NCBI RefSeq assembly: GCF_036370855.1
Contig: NC_088101.1
Location: 7,075,501 to 7,139,500 of the forward strand
DNA length: 64,000 bases
Reading direction: 5' to 3'
Source: Dromaius novaehollandiae
Lineage: Eukaryota > Chordata > Aves > Casuariiformes > Dromaiidae
Under the pieces are notes generated by a model. It saw nothing but the letters and a program-made list of their open reading frames with translations, was not told where the DNA came from and searched no databases. The position numbers and the translations under genes are program-made. Position 1 is the stretch's first letter. Each line of letters starts with the position of its first letter. Below are positions 24,747 to 38,282 of the stretch, in pieces.

Positions 24747-27700
24747 GTAAGTAAAAAATATTCTGCTCTTGGGGTGGGAAAATGTTTTTTTCTTATTTGC
24801 TCAGTTGTTTTGTATTAAGACTTCCTGAAAAACACTTAAAAGCAGTCTTACTTAACACAGATTTTTGCTCTGATCACTTATTGCAGATGAAACAATCATG
24901 TTTAACCTTTTTAAAATGAGAGAGCTATGAAAGGTGTAAATGAAATTTATTGGGGAGTTATTAATCTAAAATCTTAGCATAACCTTCAATTTATCTTAAA
25001 TTCTGTCAAGCAGAGTGTTTGTCAAGTTAGCAAGGAATGGTTTCAATTGGCACAGAACATACATAACTTTACATATTGTGTGAGAAATAAACCCAGTCAT
25101 TTTTTTTTTAAAGCTGTTATTTTTGTGTGTTCTAAGGAACAGTGTCTAAAGTTCCCCTTGCTGACTCAGCTGCTGCGACTGAGGAGGAACATAGGCCAAA
25201 ATTAATACAATAGATGTTGCTTCTGCGCAGAGTTACAAGAGCAGCTCTGAGTGTGAAGGCAGGCAACTGGAGAACGAGGTTGGCTGTGATAAGGCTGGCA
25301 TCAGCCCTTTTAGCCTCCTTAGTCTTGGCTGTGAATCGGGTTCTTGTATACATGTCTAGAGACTAAGCACAGCTGAAGTGTGCCAGTTACAGCAGCCAGG
25401 ACTTAGAGGGAGTATTTTGGGAAAGGAGGAGGTGATAGAGGTTACAGCCTTGGTTCTCTGTGACAGGCATTTCCTCAGCAATAAGATACTATTTTCGGAG
25501 TCAGCTGCGCCAGTCTTAAACTGTCCCAGTGTTGGTGCAGATGCTTGCAACACAACTGAGGTTGTTTTAGAAGAGCAGAATTTTTAAAAGTTTTCCCTCC
25601 AAGAAAGAAGTTAAACACAACAAGCCCTCTTGGGACTGAAATTATACTGTATTCTTGGGTTACTTTCCTTAAGCAATGAATGAAAACCATAAATTACGAG
25701 AACTGTTTCCTGTGCTTAACAAACAGCCCAATGAACCTGGTTAGACTCCTAGGAAATGTTTCCTGGCAGGACAGGTAGTCTGGACGCTGCAGCATGGTGA
25801 GCGATGTACACACATATATATATACCTTTTCTCTTACCTGGTGCAAGCTGAGGTACCAGAAAAAAAAAAGTCGTAAATCCTGAAGTGCATCCCTTAAAAA
25901 AGCAGAATTAAATCTTTAAAAGTCTCTCCCCCACCCACCATTTTATCTTTCACTATTGAAATCCACCTGTGTTCTTTTAAAAAACAATGACATGGTAAAA
26001 AATCCAGAGTCACTTTTGAACTATGGAGTCGGTTCTGACTGAGTAGTCTGAGATACATCAGTAGAGCAGATATGCTCTGTATCCAAGAGTGCCCTTGTAA
26101 ATGTCATCTTGAGAGCTCGGATTCAAGAAAACGTCTGAATTCAGGCTTATGTGCTTCCTTGGATCAAGACCTTTCATTTCTACTAACATGAAGATTGTTA
26201 CATTTGGCCTCCCCTTTGTTAACAAGACAGGTCTTGCTTTTGCTCATCTAAATGACCTTTGTTAAGTTTCAGAGCAGCTCCTTAAGCAGAATTGGAAATC
26301 GTACTTGGTGTATTATTTGATTATTCTGAAAATGGTTTCTCATACAGCATTTTGTACACGAGTCTTACTGACCTGGATAACAAGAATATTTGACAGACAA
26401 GTTCAGCGGCAAGCTGAGTATTTGGAACTGCTTTTAGGGTATTATCATACTGTTTAACTGGATAACTAGGCTGCTTACTTAATGAAAATGCCAACAAATT
26501 TACATAACAGCTAAACAGCACAGTTACAAGATCGTGGACAAACTCTCTTCATTAAAAAACCTTGAGGTCAAACAAAATATTGGGCAAAGACACTGTTTAA
26601 CAACCACAAGGGCCGCATTTTGCAAAGTACTCAGTGCTTCTTTAGGTAGGTTTCAGGCAAGCTCCCAGAGGAACCTGTAGGATGGGAATGTGCCCAATGC
26701 TCTTGACTGATTGCCCAGCTGAAAATCAAGCTATAGGGGGAAGAGTGGAGTAATAGGATGTAAAGACAAACACAGATTTATGAACAAAGTGAACTTCTCA
26801 CATATCTGCTGTTGAAAATTTTCAATGCTTTGTTGACTGTTTGGTGTGGGTATTTTTGTTGTTGTTGCTGTTTTGAAAGTTACATAAAAGTCAGTTGCTT
26901 TGCATGTATCCTGGTTAGAAGCCTAAGATTCAGTTTGGCAGCAAAATTTCTGATTAATTGTGGCTATTCTAGATGTGACTGTCAAGAGTGTTGCTCAAGC
27001 TTCTTGAAAACGGTGGTGGAGGAACTCTGGGTGTCCAGGACACACTGGATGGGTCCCAGGACTGACTCCCTTTCCAAACCCTTCTATAGCTGACGGTGGA
27101 AAATGATAGCTTAGTCTTGTTCTGGTAGATCGCTCTGCCAGCATCCACTCTTTTAACCGTGTCTGGAAAAGATACAGTGAGTGTCCAGGATGACTCCAGA
27201 TCTTCACTTTTCTAACATGTGCCCAACTTTGAAAGTGTGTGCCTGCGTGTTTGAAGGAGCATGACTCCCGGGACAAATCCCGGTAGCCAAAGTTACAGGT
27301 ACTTTGGGCAACATTATGCTTATAACACTGTTTAGGGAAAAAAAATCATAATATGGCACAAATATAACAGGCTGAAGGCGTGCATTCTCAGAGCATCTGG
27401 CTGTGTCCTTGAGGACAATGCTTTTTGAAGGTCGCTTCCCTGTGACAGAATATTTGAAACTATACTTGAAAAATACATAAAGTAATACTTTCTTTGAGCT
27501 TTCAGTAAAAATTAAAGATGTATGTTCCGATATTGCTCCTTGTGTCTTGTGTGCAGGATGACTAGTGCTGCTGGACTGCTGTACTGGCCTGTGGTCCATT
27601 CCAGTATCCCCTCTGATAGTGGTCTGTACAAGATGTTTCACACACAAGCATAAGAAACATGCTGTAAGCAGATCTGGGATAATGTGTCCTCCACATAAAT

Positions 27701-30700
27701 CCTTTCTAGTTGTTAACAGGTCAGAGATCTGCCTGAGGCTTGAAGCATGATGTTTGCTATCTCTTCAAAAATGCATTTTCATTCACTTTCACACATTTAA
27801 ATACATTCAGTCACTTTTAAATCACTGCTAAACTTAAGTATGTGATACACTAAAGGATGCTCATGTCAGGCAAACACATCGTTATCCATGAGGCAACCAT
27901 TAATACAGATGGACAGAATTTTCTGGTATTTCTGAATAGCAGTAAAAATGTATATGTAAAGGCTGAATAAGGACAGAAATAAGCAAGTGAATAACGCGCT
28001 TGCGGAAATTAGAGCATCACTCAGGAGAAATAGAAGACATTCTCACAGCAACGGCAGCTACTGTTGACTCGGAAGGTGACAGGTTTGTGGCACAACCCAG
28101 GTCCACTGTGCAGTATTTTTCAGACAGTGACAGTGTATTTATCTGGAGTGCTTTACTGTATGGGAGCCAAAAGGCTTTGTGGCCTTCAAGATGAGAGAGC
28201 ACTGGCAGAGTGGATAGCAGTGCATGTGTGCTGCTGTGGTTCAGTGCAAGGGAATAAAAGTAGAGACAAGAAGTCTGTGTTTTCAGGCTATACGTGTGGA
28301 AACCATTTTTGTGGCCACTACACGCTTGTAAAAGTACATGGCTTGCAACACTATGTGTCAATGTACTCTTAGCCATAGGAGCACATTTGCCTTGGAGAAA
28401 AAGTCCAGTGTCTTACTGCATTCCCACACAAAAGGAAAAGCCTTAATTGTTGCCTTTTAACACTACTTCTGCCCATTATACTAGGCTAGTTTTGTAAGTA
28501 CAGCATTTGTTGACAGAAGCATAGCTGTCCTGCCCTAATGTGTCCTACAAGGTACTGCTACTGCTTCTGTTCATTGTAGGCACGATCCAGTACTCAGAGA
28601 AAACAACAGAGCGTCTTTCCATCAACCTCCACGTTCAGTGCATCTGATAATTGCACTGGCCACTCACTTCTGGAATAGCCACCTTATTAAAACACAGCCA
28701 AGTGTTAACTGTTGTGCTTCTATGTATGCAGGAAAGGCATTCCTGGAATCTTATTGTGCTGAGCAAATAGCAAAAGTCTTTTAAAAATAATTAAATGAAA
28801 AAGTTTTAAAGTTACCATTCAAAAACATGATTATTCTTTCTTTGAATATGTTAACCTGCAACACTGTGGAAAAGAGAGAGCTGCAGAAATTATACTTAAA
28901 TATTACATTAAGCCATCAACATTAAGAAGACAGCCTTTTATCCATGGGCCCTGGATATTATCTAATCAAGTTAGAAGATACTGATTACAGTATTATGGGA
29001 GTGTTCATTTTGCATGTTTTCCCATGGGTCAGATGAAGTCATATGTTTCTATTCAGTGCATTTAAAATGGCCTCATTTTAGTTGGCATTTGTCTGACACC
29101 CCACCCCACCCCCATTTTTGTTTTATGTATAAATCACCTTGAGAAACAGATCAGGCCATATTCTGTACTGAAAATGCTCTTCAGTGTGCCCATTTTGCCA
29201 GATATGAGATGGCTGGCCTTCTGGCATTTATATATTTCTTTTGTTGGTTGGCTACCTCCCCAAAAATATTTTGTAGCCTTTATTTTGGCTGAAGTCACAC
29301 TGGTTTTGTCACACAGTTGTAAAGGCAAAAAGGGTGGCAATTCCTGAAAAATACCAGGGCTGATCTGTCTGTGGACAAAGAGGTTTGTGAGCCTCAAGTG
29401 TGGCCAAACTGGACACTACACAGCTTACCAGGACTTCCTATATCACCTGCAGAAGACAGTGCAGGCAAACCCAAAGTGAATACTTCCCCTGTTTTGCAGC
29501 CCTTGTTCTTTCGTCTCCAGTGTTGCAGGTTTATTTTGTTTGAACAAAGTCCCTGGGTGAATTTCCTATTTGCCTCTGTGTACGTGTTATTTGTGGCAGA
29601 CACTGTACCTGGTCAGCAGCTCTAGAACTGGAGGCCCTGGACACTATATGCTGGGCTTCAGTGGAAAGAGAGATCTGCTTAATTTTGTCCCAGGTGAAGG
29701 AGTCCAGCGGTTCCTAGCCTGGACTACTGGAAGGTTCCCACATCCTCTTTGTCACATTAGTTGAGATGACTTGCAGTAAAAATTGTCCAGTGAGTGTTAA
29801 GAACCTATTGAAAGATCTTAGTTTTATAGTGATATTGTTAGGAAGAGAAAATAAACTCTTCAATTGTTAAAACAATGTATATGCAACTTATTTTATATTA
29901 TTAATTAATCTAGAAGCAGTAGCAGTAAAGCATTAGATATTTTATCCCATCATCATTCCTATGTTTTGGAACTGTGCTAAAATTCAGATAATTCCTTTAG
30001 TCTAGCTAGATCCATATTGCTCCTCTACCCAGATCATGAACTAGATCCAGGGAAGAGAACAGGAGTGGCATTCATTTTTCTAAGCGTTTAACTAATAAAC
30101 ATTTGTAAAGCACAAGTTACCATAACCATTACCATTGTCGGCACAATATCTGTGACTGGTTCTTTGGTAACCTTCCTTGACATGGTGATAGCAGCTCTTT
30201 TGGCTTTTTGAATTTGCTCTTTAAAGATGTAGATTCACCTAAATGACCAAATGTTTAAGGTCATTCATGAATTAAACGCTACAAAAAAGAACTAGAACAT
30301 TTGTCAGTGTTGTTCCAAAAACGAGGAATGAAATGGGACACTAGTGGCAGTGCCTTATTCATTTTAATTTCTAAATAAAATGTATTTTCTGTGAGATAAA
30401 AAAGTAGTTTTATATAGGTTTTTCATTTCACTTGTTTTAATTACATGGCTAAAACAGGTATTTTACTGGTGCTACTAAAATTTCTAATCACACTGTTACT
30501 TGTTAGTGTCTTATTTTTATAACATCCCTCAAAGTGACCCTGCACCAGACTAGTCCTTGCTTCAGATGAGAAATAGGATGTCAGTGCTTACCTAAATACT
30601 CAGAAGCTACCGGCATCTACGTGGTTTTGTATATTGTAGTCTGCACTGCAGCCGTAACATAGTCCAAGATTTGATGTGGAGATGGCTGATGTTCACAATC

Positions 30701-32517
30701 GACATTTTGGTTAAGTGTATAGCTAAACCAAGTCTTCATAGCAGTAATAATACCTGTTTTAAATAATAACACAAGTTTAGTTTAGACTGTTTCGTGAGGT
30801 TTTTTTTTTGATTCATCAACTCACTGCTTTCACTTTACAACAAGGCTCAATGCATCTTTCAGGGCTTTGTGCACCTTGAATTTCCTACCAGCCCAGTTTT
30901 CCAGGGGTGCTGAGCACTCACAGGATTGGGGGAGCAGTCACCAAGGTCCCAGAACGCTCACATTTTTGCTTGTGTAAATGCATAGGGGGACATGCTGCAT
31001 GTAGGCAGTTTGCCGGCAGTGTGGAGCTGCCTGGCGTTCCTCAGGATGGTCCTGGCTGAGATCTGTCCCCCTCCCTGGGTCAGGGCTGCAGGGCCAGAGG
31101 TAGGAGTGCACGTAGTTGTAGCTGAGCTCTAGAGAAGTGGTGGAGGGAAGATCTTTAACTGTTACTCATGTGAAAATAGGAACATAACAGGGGATTCTCA
31201 GCCATAGCTTAACCAAAAACCTCTCTCTGCAATTGGCTTGCTTTTAAAACCAATTACTGGAAAACCCTAGAATGCAGCAAGATCCACAGAGGGCCTTTTG
31301 GAGGAATTTGCCCTGGCTGTGAATTCCAGGCAATAGCTCTTCCTGGCCAAGGTTTTTACTGTAATAGCTCAGATCAGCAGGTGTTGCTACTTTACAGGCA
31401 GCTCTCACTGGCTTAGCGTCGCATACTTTGCCAGAAGAGAAGGTACTGGCGACTTCCTTTAGAAAAAAGAAAGCTGGCAATTCTTTTGGCATTTCCATCA
31501 TTGCAGATAAAACTGCAGATCTCTTATGGAATAGGCTAACTCATACTTCCCATTTTCAAGTCTTTTTTCTTTTTTTTCCCCAGCGTGATGATGAAATTGA
31601 AACCAGAAGGCCTTAGATTTATTAGCACTAGTTAATCCAGCCAGGACCCTAAACACAGTTAGCCAGCTCAGATCACTTTTCTGCCTTGCAAGAGAAGAGG
31701 ACAGCAGCTGGGAGTCTCTCTTGCCCTTTAGGCAGTGAATTGATATCCCTTTCAAGTGATCCTACCAGTACCCAGGGCAGATTGCCCAGAGGACCATTGC
31801 CAGCTGACTGGCTCAGTTTGCAGGTGCAAGGCTAGGCAGGATCCAGCTTCACCTCCAGACTGTGACCTCCGACAGATTGACAGGGTTTGAAGAGAGCAGA
31901 GTCCCCTTCTGAAAAAAGCCAGTGTCTGCTGGCTGAACCCTTCGTCCCTTGGCAAGGCTGGGGGAAACGAAGGGAGACTGTAATAGCTCAGAGAGCAACT
32001 GGAGCACCCCAGAGACTGGGGAAGGAGAGTTTCTCTTCTAGAGAAACTACATGCAACTACAGTTAGCGTTACTGAATTGCTTACTTCACCTCCAGACAGA
32101 AGGGAAGATGTCAGCTTTGTGGTGGGCTACACCTGCAGTCACTGTGCCCAGGCATAAGAATGATATCCCAGTATCTTCAGATGCACTATTGGAACAGAAA
32201 ATATGTTAGCTACAACCTGAAAAGAAACTATCTTACCTGATAGTACTTTTATTCCACTTGCCCTTTTTGCATGGAGCCATGTTGTTGCACAGAAATACTT
32301 ACCCTTTCCACTCCCTCTCTCCTCCCTAGCCCTACATGCATGTTTGTTTGCTGTACTTTTTAAATATAGCTTTAGTTTAAACTTTAAAGCATTTATTTAC
32401 TGGTAATGTAGAGCACAGGTTGTCTTTGTTTTATCAGTTGAAACTGTTGTTCTGTTATACATGGTGCTATGCTTCTGGGCAGTGTTAAAACCTCTCTCTC
32501 TGGTATGATGTTTGTAG
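24747..32517 (+). other. PPM1K: PPM1K intron 3 (7.8 kb, between coding exons 2 and 3)
   Basis: This is the largest intron of the gene. I see no coding exon or RNA gene in it. The open frames within it are short and overlapping on both strands. It contains short AT-rich and T-rich stretches and a TA repeat near 25815, but no repeat that I can name. Confidence 0.85.
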
Positions 32518-32683
32518 CAACTGTGATGAATGCTGGGACCACTGCAACAGTGGCCCTGCTCCGGGATGGTATTGAGCTGGTTGTGGCAAGTGTGGGAGAC
32601 AGTCGTGCACTGCTGTGTCGAAAGGGAAAAGCCATGAAACTCACCATTGACCATACTCCAGAAAGGAAGGAGGAGAAGGAAAG
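32518..32683 (+). CDS. PPM1K: PPM1K coding exon 3
   Basis: Acceptor GATGTTTGTAG; donor GAAAG|GTACCT. It completes codon 181 (Ala) and encodes residues 182-235 plus two bases of 236. It carries the PP2C core beta-sheet ([20 protein letters not shown]) and the [20 protein letters not shown] stretch, nearly identical to human PPM1K. The six residues before GTTATV read TVMNA-type here, whereas mammals have TLLTS, so the exon boundary region is less conserved than the core. An open frame runs through the acceptor from 32469, but the first 49 nt are intronic. Confidence 0.96.
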
Positions 32684-33189
32684 GTACCTGTCAGCTGGTT
32701 TTGTGGCTTCCCTGGGACTGGCCATGGTCAGGCTGTGTTTTTGTTCTCCTGCAGCTGGGTTGGGCCTGGAAAAAAGCAGAGTTGAACATAATGTCTGGAA
32801 TTGGCATCTGAGCTAGCAAAAGGTGGCACAGCTCCAATTAGCTCATTTACGTCAGTTTAGAGCACTAAGGATCTGGAAAGAAAACACATGAGCATAAACT
32901 GTCATGGCAGTAAGATCTGTGTAGTTAGGACTGGGTTCAAGGACTTGTCCAAAACTGCCAAGTTCGAGCCAAGATTTGAAGTCATGTACTATGGTTGCCA
33001 GGTTGGGGCTTAGCCTGCAAAACGACATCCCTTCTGTGGAGCGTGTCAGACAGCAAAAGCCAACTCTCAGTCTCTCAGTTTAGGTCCTCCCTACCCCATT
33101 CCACCTCCACAGATAGTGGCAGGTATGTAGCTAGAGATGATGCTCGGAGTCACTAATTCATATTTGCTTTCTCTCTTTCCTCTGGACAG

Positions 33190-33334
33190 GATTAGGAAGT
33201 GCGGTGGCTTCGTTGCCTGGAACAGTTTGGGACAACCACATGTGAATGGTAGACTTGCAATGACACGGAGCATAGGAGATTTGGATCTTAAAAACAGTGG
33301 TGTGATAGCCCAGCCAGAAACAAAACGGGTTCAG
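33190..33334 (+). CDS. PPM1K: PPM1K coding exon 4
   Basis: Acceptor TTCCTCTGGACAG; donor GTTCAG|GTAAAA. It completes codon 236 and encodes residues 237-284 ([20 protein letters not shown] followed by [20 protein letters not shown]). The RSIGD motif is a PP2C signature. The donor lies at a codon boundary. Length is 145 nt. Read-through of the following intron would end 40 codons later. Confidence 0.96.
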
Positions 33335-34408
33335 GTAAAAGAAGGCCTGGTTAACAGGAACAGCAACATTCGGATTAAGGGGCAACACGGGTATCTGATG
33401 CAGGTGGTATCCACACAGTTTGTGCCCAGCTGGAACCTGATGGTCAAGCTTTGATTTTTAATTGTGGTAAAGTAACCAGAGACTAATTCTAAAGTCCTTT
33501 CAGATTGACACTAATAGGACAGAAGGGAATCTGGCCCTGATAATAAATTCAGCCAAGTTAACTTTTAAATCCAATTTATCATAGTATCATATATGAGGGA
33601 AGGAAGGTAATACATGATAGCAGTTAATGAAATACAAAGTCTGTTTGGGGCTTGTGGTCAAAGAAAGAAATTTGAAGTTTATGCTGATGTAAAATCATTG
33701 CTAAAAACTAGGTGTGATATGGTTGGCCTAAATCACTGAAAAAAGTAGTATTTGCAGAGATTAGCACACGTGGGAGGACAGGAGGAGGAAAGGGCAGCTG
33801 CATGCATCTTACCATGACTCCACAGTTGTTCAGAAAACAAAGTAATCACCCAGAATGCATTCAGCACAGTTGCCTTCATGCTTGCTCCTACCCTTATGAA
33901 AAACAAAGCTCCCTTCTCGGTTCATATTCTACTCAGTATTTTTCCCCATACCAAATGCATTCCAGTGCCAAGGGAACTTACATTTGGTTGGTACTAACCA
34001 AACACAAAACACTGCTAGGCCAGAGGAGTTTAGCGAGATGGTAACATGTCTTGAAATCCTCATTTTAAGGAAGCATTTCATTTACTTGGTAACGCATGGG
34101 TGATGTATGGCTTTTGGTCTCAGAATATTCAGAGGGTTATTTTCTAGAACTGAAAGCCCTTTAAGATGTTTTTCTCCAGTATGTGTAACGCAGTCTGTGT
34201 CTGATGCACGTACTGGAGAATTCAAAGGGCAAATCCCCCCCTAGGCTACTAGGGGTTTGGAGGTCCCCATTAGTCCTTGTGCAGAAAGCAGGGAAACATG
34301 CAGCAACCCCAGAAAAAGTGCTTTGCAACAGAGGGAAAAAACATTCTACCTTGCAGTGCTCTGTAGTGCAGTGTTAATTGTTACCCACGCTGCATGCCTT
34401 TGTTGCAG

Positions 34409-34543
34409 TTGCACCATGCAGACGACAGCTTCTTGGTCCTCACCACAGACGGTATTAACTTCATGGTGAACAGCCAGGAGATCTGCGACTTCATTAACCA
34501 ATGCCATGATCCGGCTGAAGCGGCCAATGTTGTTACTGAGCAG
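34409..34543 (+). CDS. PPM1K: PPM1K coding exon 5
   Basis: Acceptor CCTTTGTTGCAG; donor GAGCAG|GTAATG. It encodes residues 285-329, exactly 45 codons. It starts LHHADDSFLVLTTDGINFMV, in which Asp298 of TTDG is the conserved metal-binding aspartate of PP2C enzymes. This exon is almost unchanged relative to mammals. Confidence 0.96.
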
Positions 34544-35134
34544 GTAATGCCACGGCTTCTCATGGCACCAAAGCGCTGCTCCTGCGAGGGTAGTTGAGCT
34601 GAATGGTAGCTTAGACTGTCCATCTGTTGAATGTGCTCTCATAGGTCCATTTCAGCATGTGGTACGTAAGCTAGGCCATTCGGAAGTAGTGGTTTATTGT
34701 CAGTACGTTTGTTGTTGGGTTTTGATGGTTTTGAACAACAACTTGTATAATGACAGGCTCAACAGTGGATTTAACTGTATTGGCTGAGATGGTCAGCAGT
34801 CCAACTGTCTGTCCTTTTCTTGCCACATCCTTGCAAAGGGACATCATTTCAATTTACCTACTTAGTTCATGATCCACTGAACTCTGTAGGGACTGTAACT
34901 GCAGTTTATTCCAGTGCTGAATATGTCATCAGCATAGATGGAAGTGATCAGTTTCTCACAGTGGGATATCGTATAGAAAGCTCTAGGGCATATGGGAACC
35001 TGCAATGCCAGAGCTGAAAGGAGGCAAGGAAGTGTAGAGCCTTGTGGCATGCTGTCCCCTGTGGAGCCCGGTACTTGTTTCCCTTACGGGGAAACCGCAG
35101 GGTTATGATGCTGATGATTTGTTTCTCCTCTCAG

Positions 35135-35266
35135 GCAATACAATATGGCACTGAGGACAACAGCACCATTGTCATAGTGCCATTTGGAGCATGGGGTAAA
35201 TATAAAAATGGCGAGATCAACTTCTCCTTCAGCCGCAGCTTCGCCTCCAGTGGGAGATGGGCATGA
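35135..35266 (+). CDS. PPM1K: PPM1K coding exon 6 (C-terminus, stop)
   Basis: Acceptor GTTTCTCCTCTCAG. It encodes residues 330-372 and a TGA stop at 35264-35266. The sequence [20 protein letters not shown] holds the last metal ligand, Asp337, in the EDN motif. The C-terminus [16 protein letters not shown] is identical in pattern to mammalian PPM1K. The six coding exons sum to 1119 nt (372 residues plus stop), the same as the human protein, so the gene is complete and intact. Confidence 0.97.
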   Translation, partial: AIQYGTEDNSTIVIVPFGAWGKYKNGEINFSFSRSFASSGRWA

Positions 35267-38197
35267 TGACCTGCCACAACTATCTTTTCCTGCAATAATC
35301 TGGATGCAGAGTGCTACAGGAGAACACATCTGTCTGTTCATAGGTTGACTCACTGTCTTGTCCATCTCTTCTCAGTGTTACAGAAGATGCCACTGCTCCC
35401 TTGGTGGGCAATGCCCCATTGTTGCTTATGGCTGATCACGTTTTACCACTTATTTATTCGAATCAGCATTGAGGCAGCTATGTCTTCATGTTTCTGGTCC
35501 CAGCAGCTCTTCACACGACTTTGTTCATGTAGACAGGCTTCTGGGCTTTCACCCTAGGCTGGAGGTGTTGCACATTAGTTTCATACCAACTCTTATTACC
35601 TAGGACCCTTAGTTATTTAGCAGCTGTCAAAGTCTGAGACTCTGAGCCATCCACCAGCTTCTTTGAACAGTACACAGGGGAACAAACGCAAAGCTTTCAT
35701 AGGGAGACAGAAGGTGGGTTTGGTGTCTTCCTCTGGTATACAGCCACGCAAAACTCCTCTGTGCTTCAGGAGAAGCAGGTGAAAAGTAAAGGGGAAGTTT
35801 CGGGAAGTAATTAGCCTGTGCTTCAGTCCTGATGCCAGTGGCACTGGCTGTAGCCGACATTTTTAAGACAGTGCTGCTTTGCAGGGCTTTATGCTCTCAC
35901 CGCTGTGATTTGTGATCCTCTGGCTCCAAGGGCACGGAGCGGGCTGGAGCCGTGCACTGTGGGAAGGGAATATCTCCATTTCATCTGAAGCCCGTGCAGT
36001 CTCTGTGGACCATGTAGCAGCCCCCTTTCACCGTTGTTTTTGGTGTGCCAGTGCGTGACAGGAGCACGTAGGAGGGAAATAGCTGCACATTTTTGAAATC
36101 CAGAGACTCTGTCAACTTGATTTTTTTTTTAAACTAATTTCAAAGAATTTTCTAATCAAGATTCTTTGGATGTATAAGACAGGAAAGTTTATTTCTTCAT
36201 AAATACCTGAGGATTTTCCTGCCCTCCACTGAAAGTTTTCAGTTGGTCGTGATCTCCTGTGTATCCTCACAGTATACAGGGAGCTGTAAAATGCACAAAG
36301 CAAGCAAGCTAGGGAAAGGAGAGAGCATTTTATTAACATAATTTTTGTAAGCTTTGGGTGGTGCTCATAGTAGATGCCAGATACTCAGCCAGTGAGAGTG
36401 TAATTTTGTACTTAAAGGGAGAACATCCGTTTCCTCTTCCCTTTTTGGTGGGAGCCTGTGTCCAGTGAGGCACGAGGGTCCAGACTCTTGAGCCAGCTCA
36501 GACTGCTGCTGTGAGAGGGACCGCAGGTGACACACTGGCACGTTAGCAGCAGCTGAATATCTGAGCCAGCGTGCCTCTTTCGGACCTTGTTCTTCCTCCA
36601 CTCCAAATCAGGTGTGCAGCTCCCTTGGCCTCTGAGTTACCCTGTTGTAAGGAGACATGGGTAGAGAAAAATAGGGCTCTTCTCTGGTTTGCAACAGTAT
36701 TTTTCATTCTGTGGATGTTTCCACCATGACAGTTGTAAAAACAAACCAAAAAATAAATGAAATTGCCTGTACAAAGCCACCTTACAATCAGGAAAAATAT
36801 TTCTGAGATGCCTGGTCCGATTTTCATTTTCCAGCATGAAGTATGTATCTTTCTTTCTTTAGCCCTTTCCAGGCCCAGGGTTACACCTTATGCAGTCATT
36901 CCACGTGTTTTCTTTGCCTCTGTTTGAAGGCCTGGGAGCACCCCACAGAGCACAGTGTTGTACTGACAGCAGTAAGTACTTTGTGTATAGAGAGTGTGCT
37001 GGTTTTGTCCCATCACTTGGTGTATTATATGGTGTATATAATGTGTATATTGGGTTTATAAAGTATGAAGAGTTTGTGAAACAGTATTTGTAAATCTCTC
37101 TTGTACCTGATACTATTATCCAGGCCTCTGTAATGAGTGTATCACTGGTTTACGGTTGTAATCCCTTCTCTCTCCCCAGTTTTTCTGGGTTTGGGTTCAG
37201 TCTTCACCTGAAGCCAAAATGCTTGTCATGATCCTCAGTTTGGCCTTGCTCTGATGAGGCAAAAGGGCACTTTCAGTTGTTAACAGCCAGAGCAGGTTCT
37301 CAGCCTGCGGCAAAAGTTTGAAGATTCCCACAACCCATTTGTAGCAGAAGTGGCAAAACACAGCTTCTCCTGAGCACTTGAGGAGAGGTAGCATTTAACA
37401 GAGGTTCAGAGAGCTGGTCTGGGAATGTGGTTATGGCCAGTTTGTGCTGCAGTGTGAACAGCTGATAGCCTTTCTCCTAAAGAAAAAGCAACTTGCTAAA
37501 ACATGAAAGCCACTAGTCCCTAGGAAAGGGTTAACCACAGCAGGCACCAGTCTTGCTCTGGGCACAATGAGGAATTGCAGTCAAGCTCTGGAGAGGGAGT
37601 TGCTGTGGAGGTGGCTTTGCTATCAAATGTCAGACAGGCATGAGCAGTGTCAGGATCTGGACAAGCTCCATGGATGCTGTTTCCTTCCAAACGCTGCTCA
37701 TTTCTGTTCAGCCAGCAAGCCATCTATCAAGACAGAAGATACCATGGGTGCTGGGGGCATTTCTGACTGATAAACACATACTGCTTTTTAAGCATGTGTA
37801 TTTGAGCAGTACTGGATACCTGCCAAGCTGAACACAGGCTATTAAATGCAGGTGGGTAATGAGTAACACTGCAAATGAGGAGCAGGTGCTCTGAGGAATG
37901 TCTTGGAATTAGAGTAGCTTCAAGGCATTGACCTGTATCTGAAATGAAATGAGAGTTTCTATTCGAATTGTTTTTTGGGGGCATTTTTATTTTATCCCTA
38001 TTGGATAGCCTGATTTTACAGAGCATGAAAGCTGTTGGTGTTCTTTTTATTTCTTCTCAGGTCCTACTGCCTAGTTATCCTCTCAAAGAAAGGATTCATC
38101 AGGAACTTCTTTTTATTTTGAAAGGAAGGGATAAGACAGAGCTTTGCAAAATAGATGATGGTTAGGTAAGGTATCTTTGCGGTTCCTATTAATGCCT

Positions 38198-38282
38198 TTA
38201 TAGAATCACAGAAAAACTTAGGTTGGAAAGGACTTCTGGGTATCATCTAGTCTAATCTCTGGCTCAAAGCCAGGCCAGCTTC
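38198..38282 (-). mobile_element. CR1 LINE 3'-end fragment
   Basis: TAGAATCACAG, AGGTTGGAAAGGACTTCTGG and ATCATCTAGTCTAATC appear in this order, which is the reverse complement of the conserved 3' end of avian CR1 elements. Only about 85 bp remain. It is antisense to PPM1K and would be part of its 3' UTR. Confidence 0.8.

Noticed and set aside
32469-32517. In-frame extension upstream of PPM1K exon 3
   Set aside because: Comparison with the family and the TTTGTAG acceptor show this is intron. Including it would break the junction with exon 2.
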